A stretch of 50,817 nucleotides of DNA from a virus: positions 1-50,817 of IMG/VR virus record IMGVR_UViG_3300021092_002161, one strand, 5' to 3'. The position numbers and the translations under genes are program-made. Shown one piece after another: positions 41,585 through 50,794 of the stretch; positions within the stretch are counted from its first letter, which is position 1; the number at the start of each line of letters is the position of its first letter. The notes below the pieces were generated by a model. The model was not told where the DNA came from. It searched no databases and was given only the letters and a program-made list of their open reading frames with translations.

Positions 41585-42503
41585 TTTTGTATTCGTTTAC
41601 TTTATCAAAAATATAATAAATTTCAGAATTAGTTAATAGTTCATGGAATGGAATTGAAACCGTTAATTTTGATTTTTCTTCTGAGTTAGGGCAATTTGCG
41701 TCATGTTTTAAATAAACTGGATGTAAATGCATTGATTCATAATGAATACCGCAAGAAATATCACTATTTTTCATAAAGTTAATAAATTTATCTCGTTTAT
41801 TAACTTCTATCCTATATAAGTGGTTGCTGGTATTATCATACCCAAGTTCTTTATTGTATAATTCTCTAATTGTTTTTAATTTTTCTAACTTATCAGAATA
41901 TAAATTAAAATTTTTAAGTGCTATATCACATTGCATTGAATTCATATACATTTTATAACCGACAAAATTAATTTTTCTTTCCCAGTTATTTGGTGAATAT
42001 GACATACCATTTAAAGCTAATTCTTTTAATTTTTTAATTTTTTCAAAATCATCTGATACAATCATTCCGCCATCACAACTACCAACTGGTTTGGTTGGGT
42101 AAAAACTAAAAATCATTAAATCATTTGAATTACATTCTTTTTTAAATTGGTCTTTTTCTAGTTTTTGAGCTGAGTCGATAACTTTATAATCACCAAAATC
42201 ATGTAACAAATAAGAATCACCAACCCAATTAACATCGTCATAAAATTCATAATCATTTCCAGAGGTTATAATAGCATTTAAAACAACTGGTGGTATCATA
42301 CTAGGTACTTTAATTGAAAGTCCTTTATACTCCGTTAATAATAAGAAAATAGCACTAGTTGCACTATTAAACGTTGCAGCGTATTTAGCACCAACATAAT
42401 TAGCAATAGTTTCTTCAAATTCGTTTACAATTTTATCATGTAATAAATTTGAATACTTACTAGTATCTATAATATGATTATTTAAATTAAATAAGTTAAT
42501 CAT
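41574..42503 (-). CDS. DegT/DnrJ/EryC1-family sugar aminotransferase (FdtB-like)
   Basis: The protein has 309 residues. FSFYPTKPVGSCDGGMIVS carries the PLP-binding Lys (Lys138), with FNSATSAI and DSAQKL upstream as cofactor contacts. It is shorter than typical members (about 370), mainly in the C-terminal half. Next to the FdtA-like gene it would give dTDP-3-amino-3,6-dideoxyhexose. No acetyltransferase is seen nearby, so N-acetylation, if any, must come from elsewhere. Confidence 0.82.
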   Translation of the reverse strand: MINLFNLNNHIIDTSKYSNLLHDKIVNEFEETIANYVGAKYAATFNSATSAIFLLLTEYKGLSIKVPSMIPPVVLNAIITSGNDYEFYDDVNWVGDSYLLHDFGDYKVIDSAQKLEKDQFKKECNSNDLMIFSFYPTKPVGSCDGGMIVSDDFEKIKKLKELALNGMSYSPNNWERKINFVGYKMYMNSMQCDIALKNFNLYSDKLEKLKTIRELYNKELGYDNTSNHLYRIEVNKRDKFINFMKNSDISCGIHYESMHLHPVYLKHDANCPNSEEKSKLTVSIPFHELLTNSEIYYIFDKVNEYKNGK

Positions 42504-42504
42504 A

Positions 42505-43200
42505 TTATATTATAATAAATTCTAAACTTGTTATTAAACTGTTAGGTGTCCCATTGTATAAGTCGATACCACCATTTTTAAATAAATTTCTATAAGAAGC
42601 ATATGTGTTATCTAAATTTGCTAGGTTTTGTCTTTCCATCTGTTCACCTTGTTCTTTGTTATAAACATTAAACCATTCGTTATAACCCATTCTAACTAAA
42701 ACACTTTCTGATTCTTCATAAAAATGTTTTGATTGATTAACATGGTTAACCCAACTATGGTCAATACCCATAATAATAACTTCATTTATATTTTCTTCTT
42801 TAGCGACAAGATAACCAATTTGTAACCCTATTTGTGAAACACTTATATACGAATCAACGTTATTTGGTAATGTTTCTGGGAAATGACCATTTTCAGACCA
42901 AAAAATAACTTCATTATTTTTAAACAGTCCGTTATCTTCAACCAAAGGTTTTTGGTCTATATGAACCATTATTTTTGTTGAACTATTTAATTTTTCTTCG
43001 CATTCTTTAAACCAAGCTACTCCCATATCATAACTAATAGGATGATGTAAATTTCCAAAAATATGATATTTAATATTCATATTCTGAAATTCTGGATGAA
43101 CAAAAAAATTACTAATTGTAACACAAGGACTATCTTTTATTTTTTTTAAATCTTGGTCCTTAATAGATGGGCCGCAAGCAAATACATAGCAAGTTTTCAT
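42505..43200 (-). CDS. GT42/DUF115-like protein, candidate nonulosonate transferase
   Basis: The protein has 231 residues. The N-terminal CYVFACGPSIKDQDLKKI and ISNFFVHPEF, and later EVIIMGIDHSW, resemble both GT42 sialyltransferases (GNGPSL..., GID) and DUF115 proteins used in flagellin glycosylation. Closeness to neuA/neuB favours a CMP-sugar transferase. The fold assignment is from memory and the two alternatives cannot be separated by eye. Confidence 0.5.
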   Translation of the reverse strand: MKTCYVFACGPSIKDQDLKKIKDSPCVTISNFFVHPEFQNMNIKYHIFGNLHHPISYDMGVAWFKECEEKLNSSTKIMVHIDQKPLVEDNGLFKNNEVIFWSENGHFPETLPNNVDSYISVSQIGLQIGYLVAKEENINEVIIMGIDHSWVNHVNQSKHFYEESESVLVRMGYNEWFNVYNKEQGEQMERQNLANLDNTYASYRNLFKNGGIDLYNGTPNSLITSLEFIII

Positions 43201-44066
43201 ATATAATATTTTTTATAAGTTTCTATTGTTTCGTTAAAGTAATCATCATATAATGATTTAATTTGTTGGTATTTCATAAATTCTTGATTATTAGGTTCAT
43301 TAGTTGCCTCATAATTGTTTTTATCAAAATTTGGTTTGAATTTCATAAAATGAACAAATATTAATTTTTGTGGTTTACCGTTATAGATAATTTCTTTATT
43401 TTCATCAGTAAAATTAGAATAATCATATAAATGAAAATTAAATGGTGCACCGTGACCTAATTTTTTGTCAATTACACATAATTCTTTTTCATACTTAGGT
43501 AAAAATAATTCTAAATATTTTTGGTCGCCACATCTACCATGACTTCTGTGATATTCATGATTTTTAGTTTTATTAAGTGACCACCAATAATTAATTGATT
43601 CATTACCTATATTATCATTTTTAAAATAAACAATCCCAACATTGAAATCACCAACTCTGCTACCATAAAAAGTATGTCTATGTCTTATTAAACCAATTGA
43701 TTTATCACCTATTTCATCATATATTGTATCTAAATCATTGTAAAAATATAAATCAGAATCACAGTATAAAACAGAATCTAAATTGTTTAATAATTTCATT
43801 GTAAAGTATGATGCTAAACTCCAACAAAATTCATCATATTTTAACTCATTTTTAGTGTTTAACAATTCATTATCGGTTGTTAAATAATTGTTTAAATTAT
43901 AAATTACTAAATTTTCTAAATTTAAATTTTTTAATTTTTGATAAGCTAAATCATCTAAACAAAGATAATGTAAAGTAAAATCACCAGCATTCTTAATTAG
44001 TGATTCATATAAAACTAAACCTTTTAATAGATAGTTGTTATCTGAAAGTGTGCATAAATGTCTCAT
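43197..44066 (-). CDS. GT8-like glycosyltransferase, paralog of the gene at 44841
   Basis: The protein has 289 residues. It opens HLCTLSDNNYLLKGLVLYES and has a D-x-D motif in LYCDSDLYFYND near residue 100. GDFNVGIVYFKN and GHGAPFNFHLYDY follow, then FVHFMKFKPNF. It shares all of these with the gene at 44841, so the two arose by duplication. It probably transfers a hexose from a nucleotide sugar. The start overlaps the methyltransferase stop by 4 nt. Confidence 0.7.
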   Translation of the reverse strand: MRHLCTLSDNNYLLKGLVLYESLIKNAGDFTLHYLCLDDLAYQKLKNLNLENLVIYNLNNYLTTDNELLNTKNELKYDEFCWSLASYFTMKLLNNLDSVLYCDSDLYFYNDLDTIYDEIGDKSIGLIRHRHTFYGSRVGDFNVGIVYFKNDNIGNESINYWWSLNKTKNHEYHRSHGRCGDQKYLELFLPKYEKELCVIDKKLGHGAPFNFHLYDYSNFTDENKEIIYNGKPQKLIFVHFMKFKPNFDKNNYEATNEPNNQEFMKYQQIKSLYDDYFNETIETYKKYYI

Positions 44067-44839
44067 AATTTTTTAAAAATATATCCTTTGTATGCTGACG
44101 TATTAATTCTTGGAGCAAAACCTCTACCACCTAAAGCGTCAAAACTTTTTAAATGCTCATATCCATTATCGACAACATAATTTATAAATTTATATTCACC
44201 AAAAAACCAGCATGGGTATATTGCTTTATAAATGTCTGGTGGTACTATTTGTATTGACAATCTATCTTTGTCACCGTCAATCATTGACATTCTATCTAAT
44301 AGAATCCAATCAAACTTATAATCAAAAACAGATGTTAATATTTCTTCTGTGTTTTTAATGTACGGAAAAACACCCGAACTAATAAAACAATTTGGTTTAG
44401 TTTCGGCTAAACACTCATCAATAGTATAATAAAATTTAATATTATCATCCTCAAAAATTTCTTTACCAGTAGTAACAAAATTTCCTTGTTCGATAATGTT
44501 CCATCTAACTTTATAATCTTTTAAATATTTTTTTAATTGAAAAAAGGTTGTACCTAATGACCCACCAAAATCGATTAAATTAATTTCATTGTTTATCGCA
44601 GTTTTTTTAATCCATTCCAACAATTCAAAAGCATATTCTGGTTCACCAACTATGATGCAGCCATCCCTTTCGTAAATATCTTCTCTATCTTTGGTTGTTA
44701 ATAATATATTCTTAACTTGTTCTAAAATGCATTCGTCTGAATAACCAGTACATTCTTTTTCAGCGTCATCCCATGTAGGGTAATCACCACTCCACCAATA
44801 ACCATGTTTATTGATTTGTTCGTTATAAAATTCACTCAT
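44063..44839 (-). CDS. Putative methyltransferase (TIGR04325-like)
   Basis: The protein has 258 residues from ATG 44839 (MSEFYNEQINKHGYWWSGDY); a longer start overlapping the previous gene is possible. NLIDFGGSLGTTFFQLKKYL is a SAM-binding motif I, with EQGNFVTTGKEIF next. The layout resembles the TIGR04325 methyltransferases of O-antigen clusters. It lies between two GT8-like paralogs, so it may methylate the sugar they add. Confidence 0.65.
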   Translation of the reverse strand: MSEFYNEQINKHGYWWSGDYPTWDDAEKECTGYSDECILEQVKNILLTTKDREDIYERDGCIIVGEPEYAFELLEWIKKTAINNEINLIDFGGSLGTTFFQLKKYLKDYKVRWNIIEQGNFVTTGKEIFEDDNIKFYYTIDECLAETKPNCFISSGVFPYIKNTEEILTSVFDYKFDWILLDRMSMIDGDKDRLSIQIVPPDIYKAIYPCWFFGEYKFINYVVDNGYEHLKSFDALGGRGFAPRINTSAYKGYIFKKL

Positions 44840-44840
44840 G

Positions 44841-45725
44841 TTAAATTTTGTATTTATTTTTGGTTTCAATTAATTTATTAAAATAATCATTATAATATTC
44901 ATATATCCTAGGATGTCTTAAATGTGAGTTATTCCATTCACCTTCTCTGTCTACTTTAAATGTGTTGTTTTCATAGTTTGGTGTAAAGTGAGAAAAATGT
45001 ATAAATAACATTTTTTGTCTTTTACCACCCCAATCTATGTAATCACCATCATAACCATATAATGTAAAATTCCATGGTGCACCATGACCTATTTCACTGT
45101 CAATAACGCAAACATTATCTTCACCGAATATAGGTCCAAACCCTTCCAAATAAACTTGGTCGCCAACTCTGCCATATTCAGCAAACCATTCGTTTGTTGG
45201 GTCCATCACACAATCTCTCCACCATTTTAAGCATTTATAACCTATTTCGTTATTTTTAAAATAAACAACACCTACGTTATAACCACCGACATGATGTCCT
45301 ATTGGTACATGTCTATGTAACATTATACCTATACTTTTATCGCCAATTGTTTTAATAATAGAATTAGGGTCATCATAAAAAATAATGTCTGAATCAACAT
45401 ATAAAACATCCGCTAAATTATATTTTTTAATAACATATTCAGTGAAAAACGAGCCAAGTGCAAAACAATATGTACATTCATGTGAATTTGGTTTATAATC
45501 TGTATTCTTTTTTAAAGTTTCAAAATCTTCATCGTTTTCAAATTCTTTTATGCTTATTGGAATTACATTTTTATTGTTAATTTCATTTAATTTATTTAAA
45601 CTATCATCATCCATACAAAAATAATATATGTTTATATCGGTTGCTGAGAATTTAGTTAGTGAGTCAATTAATAATAAACCATTTATTAAAAAGTTTTTGT
45701 CAGATAAAGTACATATGTTAATCAT
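44841..45725 (-). CDS. GT8-like glycosyltransferase, paralog of the gene at 43197
   Basis: The protein has 294 residues. NICTLSDKNFLINGLLLIDS, LYVDSDIIFYDD (D-x-D), GGYNVGVVYFKN, GHGAPWNFTLYGY and FIHFSHFTPNYE match the paralog segment by segment. It has an extra EEGR-type acceptor-side region (EWFAEYGRVGDQVY). It overlaps the upstream GT10-like gene by 8 nt. Confidence 0.7.
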   Translation of the reverse strand: MINICTLSDKNFLINGLLLIDSLTKFSATDINIYYFCMDDDSLNKLNEINNKNVIPISIKEFENDEDFETLKKNTDYKPNSHECTYCFALGSFFTEYVIKKYNLADVLYVDSDIIFYDDPNSIIKTIGDKSIGIMLHRHVPIGHHVGGYNVGVVYFKNNEIGYKCLKWWRDCVMDPTNEWFAEYGRVGDQVYLEGFGPIFGEDNVCVIDSEIGHGAPWNFTLYGYDGDYIDWGGKRQKMLFIHFSHFTPNYENNTFKVDREGEWNNSHLRHPRIYEYYNDYFNKLIETKNKYKI

Positions 45726-46527
45726 TATTATTTATTTTTTTATAGATTAAATCATCGGCTATTAAATATTTTTTAGCTAATTCATAATTAGTTTTTATTA
45801 CTTCTAATTTACTGAAATAATTATTTAAAGTCAATGTATTTTTCATTTTTTTTAAATCGTTTATATCGTCAAAAATAATAAATCCATCCAAATCAAAAAA
45901 TTCACATATAGAAGGACAACCCCAGTATATTGGTATCGTACCAGTTATTAAACAATCTATTAATTTTTCAGTAAAATAATAATCTTTTTTAACATTTTCA
46001 ATTATGACGCTATATCTGTAATCTTTTAAACCTTCTGATTTATTTTCAATTTGGTTATTGAATCCGTACACATCTAAATTATCAATAACATCGCTAAATG
46101 CTATTTCATGTCTTAATCTATGGCCATATGTTGATTTTTTGGCTGATAAAATAATTGAAGTGTCTTTTGTCTTTTCGTGTATTATCCTATTTTCTTCTTC
46201 AATCCAACAACCACCAATTGGTACCAACACAAATTTTTCAGACAAGTTTAATAATTCTTTATCAAAAGTAAAAATTTTATCGAACTTTTCAAAATTGTCT
46301 TTTATGTATTCATATGCATGTGGTGTTATTGCTGGTGATTCTAATAACCATGCGAATTTTTTAACGCCATTTATATTATCAACAAATTTTAATGTTGTGT
46401 CAGTCATAACAATATGGTCACCTATTTTATCCCTTACCCATTTAAATTCTGTAGGTTTATTATACCAACTAGATGAATGAGCGTGAGAAAAAATATTATC
46501 TAAAATATATAATTCACTTTTTAACAT
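45718..46527 (-). CDS. GT10-like fucosyltransferase
   Basis: The protein has 269 residues from ATG 46527 (MLKSELYILDNIFSHAHSSS). The C-terminal half holds the GT10 signature: YRYSVIIENVKKDYYFTEKL, then CLITGTIPIYWGCP and a FIIFDDI end, which bind GDP-fucose in alpha-1,3/4-fucosyltransferases. GGCWIEEENR and KKSTYGHRLRHE are also family-like. A GDP-fucose supply is encoded 7 kb away. Its 5' end overlaps the FkbM gene by 14 nt. Confidence 0.72.
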   Translation of the reverse strand: MLKSELYILDNIFSHAHSSSWYNKPTEFKWVRDKIGDHIVMTDTTLKFVDNINGVKKFAWLLESPAITPHAYEYIKDNFEKFDKIFTFDKELLNLSEKFVLVPIGGCWIEEENRIIHEKTKDTSIILSAKKSTYGHRLRHEIAFSDVIDNLDVYGFNNQIENKSEGLKDYRYSVIIENVKKDYYFTEKLIDCLITGTIPIYWGCPSICEFFDLDGFIIFDDINDLKKMKNTLTLNNYFSKLEVIKTNYELAKKYLIADDLIYKKINNND

Positions 46528-47125
46528 ACAACGCATCTCCCCAAGTTCCACCATCCCAAGTCGTTTCAACTCTTTCAAATCCGTATTGACCTAAAAACAT
46601 ATCTAAATCTTCTATTCTGGCACAACCTTTATATAGTTCAGCCCTATTAACTTCAGTCATTATGTAGTCAATATTTTTAAGATATTCAGATCCCCCTTTA
46701 AAAACCTCTAGTTCATAACCTTGTACATCAACATTGATAAAATTATAGTTTTCTTTATCTTTTATGAAATTATCTAACTTTGTAATTTTAACTTTTTCTC
46801 TTCCATTAAATTGAATGTTGGGGTGTTGAATTAAATGGTATTCTGGTTCCAAGACCGAACTTGATTGTCCTTCATTTATTGTTTCAGTATACATCTCAAC
46901 TTCACCTTCAATGTTTCCGAGAGCGGTATTAATAATAATTGCCGACTCGCCAACATTTTGTTTAAGCCTGTTAAATGTTTTTTGTACAGGTTCAAAAAAC
47001 ATAACATTTGATATTCCTAATTTTTGATAGGTACCAAATTCTTGACCAACATGTGCCCCGATGTGTAAAACACCTTTTATTTTAAGGCCATACTTTAACT
47101 TTAAATTTTCTAAATTTAACAACAT
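46514..47125 (-). CDS. FkbM-family methyltransferase
   Basis: The protein has 203 residues. VLHIGAHVGQEF is the SAM motif, FFEPVQKTFNRL the acidic loop, and NFINVDVQGYELEVFKGG the FkbM hallmark. It is short but contains the whole domain. It probably O-methylates a sugar hydroxyl on the phage glycan, by context. Confidence 0.85.
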   Translation of the reverse strand: MLLNLENLKLKYGLKIKGVLHIGAHVGQEFGTYQKLGISNVMFFEPVQKTFNRLKQNVGESAIIINTALGNIEGEVEMYTETINEGQSSSVLEPEYHLIQHPNIQFNGREKVKITKLDNFIKDKENYNFINVDVQGYELEVFKGGSEYLKNIDYIMTEVNRAELYKGCARIEDLDMFLGQYGFERVETTWDGGTWGDALYVKK

Positions 47126-47129
47126 AATT

Positions 47130-47939
47130 TTAAATTATTAATTTATTGTTTTCATATTTGACTTTTATTTTTTTCCAATCATTCTCATATATTGAATGGT
47201 AGTCTTTTTCGCCTTTAGGTCCAAACCAAACTGACGGAACAAATACTTTTTTATCTTTATTTGTATTAAGATAAGAACCCCACCAAGAAAATGAAGAGTT
47301 ACACATAATATTATGATTACATAAACTCATCGCCCAAAGTTCTTCATAATCTTCTAACCCATCAACAACTATTGAGTTTTTATAGGTTAAGTTTTCCTTT
47401 ACCCATTCTTTATCATTTGAAAAAATAAAAACGTTTGAATGTTCAAGTTGACTTATACATTCATCAAAATAACTTTTGTCTAAAACCGGTAAAATTTCAG
47501 ATATCCCTAAATAGTCGCCTCTTCTTACATGAATTGAAACTGAATTTTTATTGAATATTTCAGGGTATAAATTTTTTATTTTGTTTTTAAATTCTTCGGT
47601 TGGTAAAAACATTTCTTGTATTTCTTTTTTAAAATTTAAAAAGTTTTCACTACTTTGAAAATAACCATAAAATTCAGTTGGTTCTGTGTAAGTATATTCA
47701 GTTTCATAGTGAGCCCAAGTAATCTCATTAATTCTTTTTGTTGGTATTTTAATATAATCAAAATTTATATTTCTAAATATGTTATTTTGATATTTTGTTG
47801 GTTGATTACCTTCCATTGGAATAAAAGCAACATTATTAAAAATAACTGATGTATTACTTTTTAATCCTTCTGCCGTGGCCTTTGCAATTTGAAACATTTG
47901 ATTACCGAGACCTCCCATCAAATAACTAGTCAAAAACAT
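47130..47939 (-). CDS. GT11 alpha-1,2-fucosyltransferase
   Basis: The protein has 269 residues. Three GT11 signatures are present: MGGLGNQMFQIAKA at the start, VSIHVRRGDYLG in the middle and CNSSFSWWGSYLN near the end. It transfers fucose from GDP-L-fucose to an acceptor sugar. Together with Gmd and Fcl it makes a complete fucosylation route within the phage. Confidence 0.9.
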   Translation of the reverse strand: MFLTSYLMGGLGNQMFQIAKATAEGLKSNTSVIFNNVAFIPMEGNQPTKYQNNIFRNINFDYIKIPTKRINEITWAHYETEYTYTEPTEFYGYFQSSENFLNFKKEIQEMFLPTEEFKNKIKNLYPEIFNKNSVSIHVRRGDYLGISEILPVLDKSYFDECISQLEHSNVFIFSNDKEWVKENLTYKNSIVVDGLEDYEELWAMSLCNHNIMCNSSFSWWGSYLNTNKDKKVFVPSVWFGPKGEKDYHSIYENDWKKIKVKYENNKLII

Positions 47940-47941
47940 TA

Positions 47942-48673
47942 CTATAATTTTTTATATTTTGGTGAATTTCTAATAATATTAGAACATCTGTATTGTTCGT
48001 GTGCAGATCCTGAAGAAGAACCGGGTTTGTGGTCGTTATACGGGTTTTGTTCATTATAAACGTATAAAATATTAGGTATATATTCATAATGATTTTCACC
48101 GGCCATCTCTACCATAGGAAAAGAATATGCCGCGTCTCCCGCAGATTTAAAATATTCACCATTTTCATCTAAAAATGATTTTTGTTCAATATTTCTCCAT
48201 AGATGAACTTTCCATGTTCTAAGGTGAGAAAATAAGAAAGTATCAGTTCTAACAGTTTCAGGATTAACTTTAGATGAAAACCCAAATCTACCGTCTGAAT
48301 AAACAAAACTACCGTTTGTTATCCAAAGGTTTTTATTATTTTCATATTTGTTATTAATTAATGATAATACTTTCGTGTTTTCTAACCAATCGTCGCCGTC
48401 TAACTCGATCATAATATCTTCATCATCAAAAAGACTTTCATCCATTAATAAGTCATCAATATTTTTTAACTTATATTTTTTTTCCGTATTTATTATAAGT
48501 TTGAACCTATTATCATCTTTAATTTTATTTTTTATAATATCTATAGTGTTGTCATTTGACATATCGTCAACTAAATACATTTCAAAATTTTTAAATTCTT
48601 GATTCATTACAGAATCAATACATTTTGTAATGTATTCCCCAACATTCCAAAAACAACTAACAATTTTAATCAT
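47942..48673 (-). CDS. GT2-family glycosyltransferase
   Basis: The protein has 243 residues. IKIVSCFWNVGEYITKCIDS, VMNQEFKNFEMYLVDDMSND and the D-x-D-like IELDGDDWLEN are standard GT2 (GT-A) motifs. A Tyr/Asn-rich end (LYVYNEQNPYNDHKPGSSSG) is unusual. Donor and acceptor are unknown. It overlaps the next upstream gene by 8 nt. Confidence 0.85.
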   Translation of the reverse strand: MIKIVSCFWNVGEYITKCIDSVMNQEFKNFEMYLVDDMSNDNTIDIIKNKIKDDNRFKLIINTEKKYKLKNIDDLLMDESLFDDEDIMIELDGDDWLENTKVLSLINNKYENNKNLWITNGSFVYSDGRFGFSSKVNPETVRTDTFLFSHLRTWKVHLWRNIEQKSFLDENGEYFKSAGDAAYSFPMVEMAGENHYEYIPNILYVYNEQNPYNDHKPGSSSGSAHEQYRCSNIIRNSPKYKKL

Positions 48674-50306
48674 TTAAAATTTTTATATATTCTTCTTTTA
48701 TTTTTTTTGCAACTTCAAGTCCATTGAACTTTGTAACATCGTTAGGTACTTCGTGTTTTTCTTTGTTTAAAATATAACCATTTTCATCCACATTGTAAAT
48801 CCATCCTGGTTTTCCACAAAGCCAACCTTCAATTGTTGTTCTACCTAAAAGTATCCCCGCAGTTTCAGAACAATTTTTAACAAACATCTCAACTTTACTT
48901 GTTGCATCAAAATGTTTTACGTGTGAATTTTTTAATAAATCATTTAAATAATTTGATTTATTTTCACCAACAATCCAAAATTCTTTACCTATTTCTTTTG
49001 TGTATTCAACAAGATCTTTAATTGCGTTTTCTCTTAAATAATCTAAGGTTCCTACAAATAAAACGTATCCATTGTCTTTTGTGTTTTTTGTGTTAAATCT
49101 TTCAGTATCAATTGGATTATAAATTACTTCAGTATTATTAACATCAATATTAAATTTTGTTGTTATATGTTTCTGTATTTCAGGTCTAATACAAATATAT
49201 TTTTTAATTGTTTCATTAATTACAGGATTTTCAAGTTCAATAACTTCAGAATGAATTGTTGAAATTTTATCAATGTTTGGGTACATCTGACATATCTGTT
49301 CTGTAATTGGTGTGTGTTGAGTATGTATTATATCATAATTTACTTCACCTATTTTATACATAACGTTTGGTTGTGATGGTTGCATACCTTGTGGCGTATT
49401 CAAACTCCACTTTCCGTCACCTAATTTAAAACCAGGAGGATTGCTAAAAGGTAAAACTTTAATACCTTGTTGTTGTGCTATTTTCGATAATGGACCATCA
49501 ATATCTGATAGTACTGTAACATCACAATTTAATTTTTTAAGACCCTTTGCTAGTTCATAAACATACATTTCTGATCCTGTGAATGTTTCAAAAAATAAAC
49601 AAGAAAGTAAAACTTTAATAGGTGAATTTATTGTGAGATTTCTTTTTACTTTAACGGGTAATATTTCCTCATATTTTTTTGCAAACACCTCTCTATTTTT
49701 TTCCCACTGTTCGTTAGTTTGACCTATTGATTTATGTGTGACTCTAACATCATACATAACACCAATTTTTACACCTTCAATAAAATTCCTAAAAGAAAAA
49801 TCAACATCATAAAAGTGAAATCCTTTTATTTCTTCATTAAATCTTTTTTTAATGTTATTCTTATTTACAACAATAAAAAGACCGTCAACTAAAACAACAT
49901 CATCCAATTGGTTACCTTTGCTTTGTGAATATTTTGATTCCCATTTTTTTCCACCATGTTCGTGATTTACAATACCTTTCATTTTTGAAAAGTCTTCCCA
50001 CCATCTACCTGATTTTGGCATGTTTGTGGTTCCTGCCAAACCTAAAATACCATAATCTTGACTTCTTTTAAAATGATTTAATATCTTTTGAGCCCAATTT
50101 TTTGAATCAAAATAAACGTCATCATGCATTAAAACAATAATATCATTTGATGATTGGTCTAATATTTTATTATATACCTCAGTTAAAGAGTATTCGCCGT
50201 TATTTTCAAAAGGGATAACTTCAGGTTTTGAAACTCCTGAAGTTTTTTTCAACATTTCAATAAATGTTGGATCTATTTTTTTTGTTGAGAACCCTATTGT
50301 TATCAT
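48666..50306 (-). CDS. Two-domain glycosyltransferase (GT-A plus GT-B GT4-like)
   Basis: The protein has 546 residues. Residues 1 to about 215 form a GT-A-like domain (VLMHDDVYFDSKNWAQKILN, GLAGTTNMPKSGRWWEDFS, FHFYDVDFSFR). Residues from about 228 form a GT4-type GT-B domain (LSCLFFETFTGSEMYVYELA; LFVGTLDYLRENAIKDLVEY; LLGRTTIEGWLCGKPGWIYN). The fusion could add two successive sugars. It is far longer than single-domain transferases in the cluster. Confidence 0.82.
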   Translation of the reverse strand: MITIGFSTKKIDPTFIEMLKKTSGVSKPEVIPFENNGEYSLTEVYNKILDQSSNDIIVLMHDDVYFDSKNWAQKILNHFKRSQDYGILGLAGTTNMPKSGRWWEDFSKMKGIVNHEHGGKKWESKYSQSKGNQLDDVVLVDGLFIVVNKNNIKKRFNEEIKGFHFYDVDFSFRNFIEGVKIGVMYDVRVTHKSIGQTNEQWEKNREVFAKKYEEILPVKVKRNLTINSPIKVLLSCLFFETFTGSEMYVYELAKGLKKLNCDVTVLSDIDGPLSKIAQQQGIKVLPFSNPPGFKLGDGKWSLNTPQGMQPSQPNVMYKIGEVNYDIIHTQHTPITEQICQMYPNIDKISTIHSEVIELENPVINETIKKYICIRPEIQKHITTKFNIDVNNTEVIYNPIDTERFNTKNTKDNGYVLFVGTLDYLRENAIKDLVEYTKEIGKEFWIVGENKSNYLNDLLKNSHVKHFDATSKVEMFVKNCSETAGILLGRTTIEGWLCGKPGWIYNVDENGYILNKEKHEVPNDVTKFNGLEVAKKIKEEYIKILND

Positions 50307-50794
50307 AAACCTGTACTACCAAATCCTTTATCGTTTCTATCTTTTTCTTTTATTTCTTCAACCTTAACTAAATTAACCCACTTTCCATTTACTACAGGAC
50401 AAAGAACTGCTTGTGCTATTTTTTGACCCTTTTCTATTTTAATTCTTTCATTAGTAGTATTAAATATGATAACTTTAATTTCTCCCTGATATCCGCTATC
50501 AACAGTACCTGGTGAGTTTAAAACCATAAGTCCTTGATTTAGTACCAATCCACTTTTACTTCTAACCTGTATTTCATAATTTTCAGGTATGTCAAATCTT
50601 AATCCTGTTGGTACTAATAACCTACTATTTGCCTGAACCCATAATTCTTCTGTCGATCTTAAATCAAAACCAGAGTCAGACTCATATGCGTATTCGGGCT
50701 CTTTATTATCCGTATCGTTCACATATTCAACAGATATTTTGTTAATAACATTTTGTGTCAAACTTTCATTGAAGTGTTTTTCAATTTCATCCAT
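50303..50794 (-). CDS. dut: dUTP diphosphatase
   Basis: The protein has 163 residues with all five trimeric dUTPase motifs in order: SDSGFDLRS, VRSKSGL, GTVDSGYQGEI, EKGQKIAQAVL and RNDKGFGSTGL. It hydrolyses dUTP to dUMP and limits uracil in phage DNA. The frame stays open upstream of ATG 50794 to the window edge (LDSLGID), so the true start may lie outside. It overlaps the next gene by 4 nt. Confidence 0.9.
   Translation of the reverse strand: MDEIEKHFNESLTQNVINKISVEYVNDTDNKEPEYAYESDSGFDLRSTEELWVQANSRLLVPTGLRFDIPENYEIQVRSKSGLVLNQGLMVLNSPGTVDSGYQGEIKVIIFNTTNERIKIEKGQKIAQAVLCPVVNGKWVNLVKVEEIKEKDRNDKGFGSTGL

Noticed and set aside
46058-46480. 140-codon plus-strand frame antisense to the GT10-like gene
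   Set aside because: Low-complexity Ser/Phe-rich product; the minus strand has recognisable GT10 motifs.
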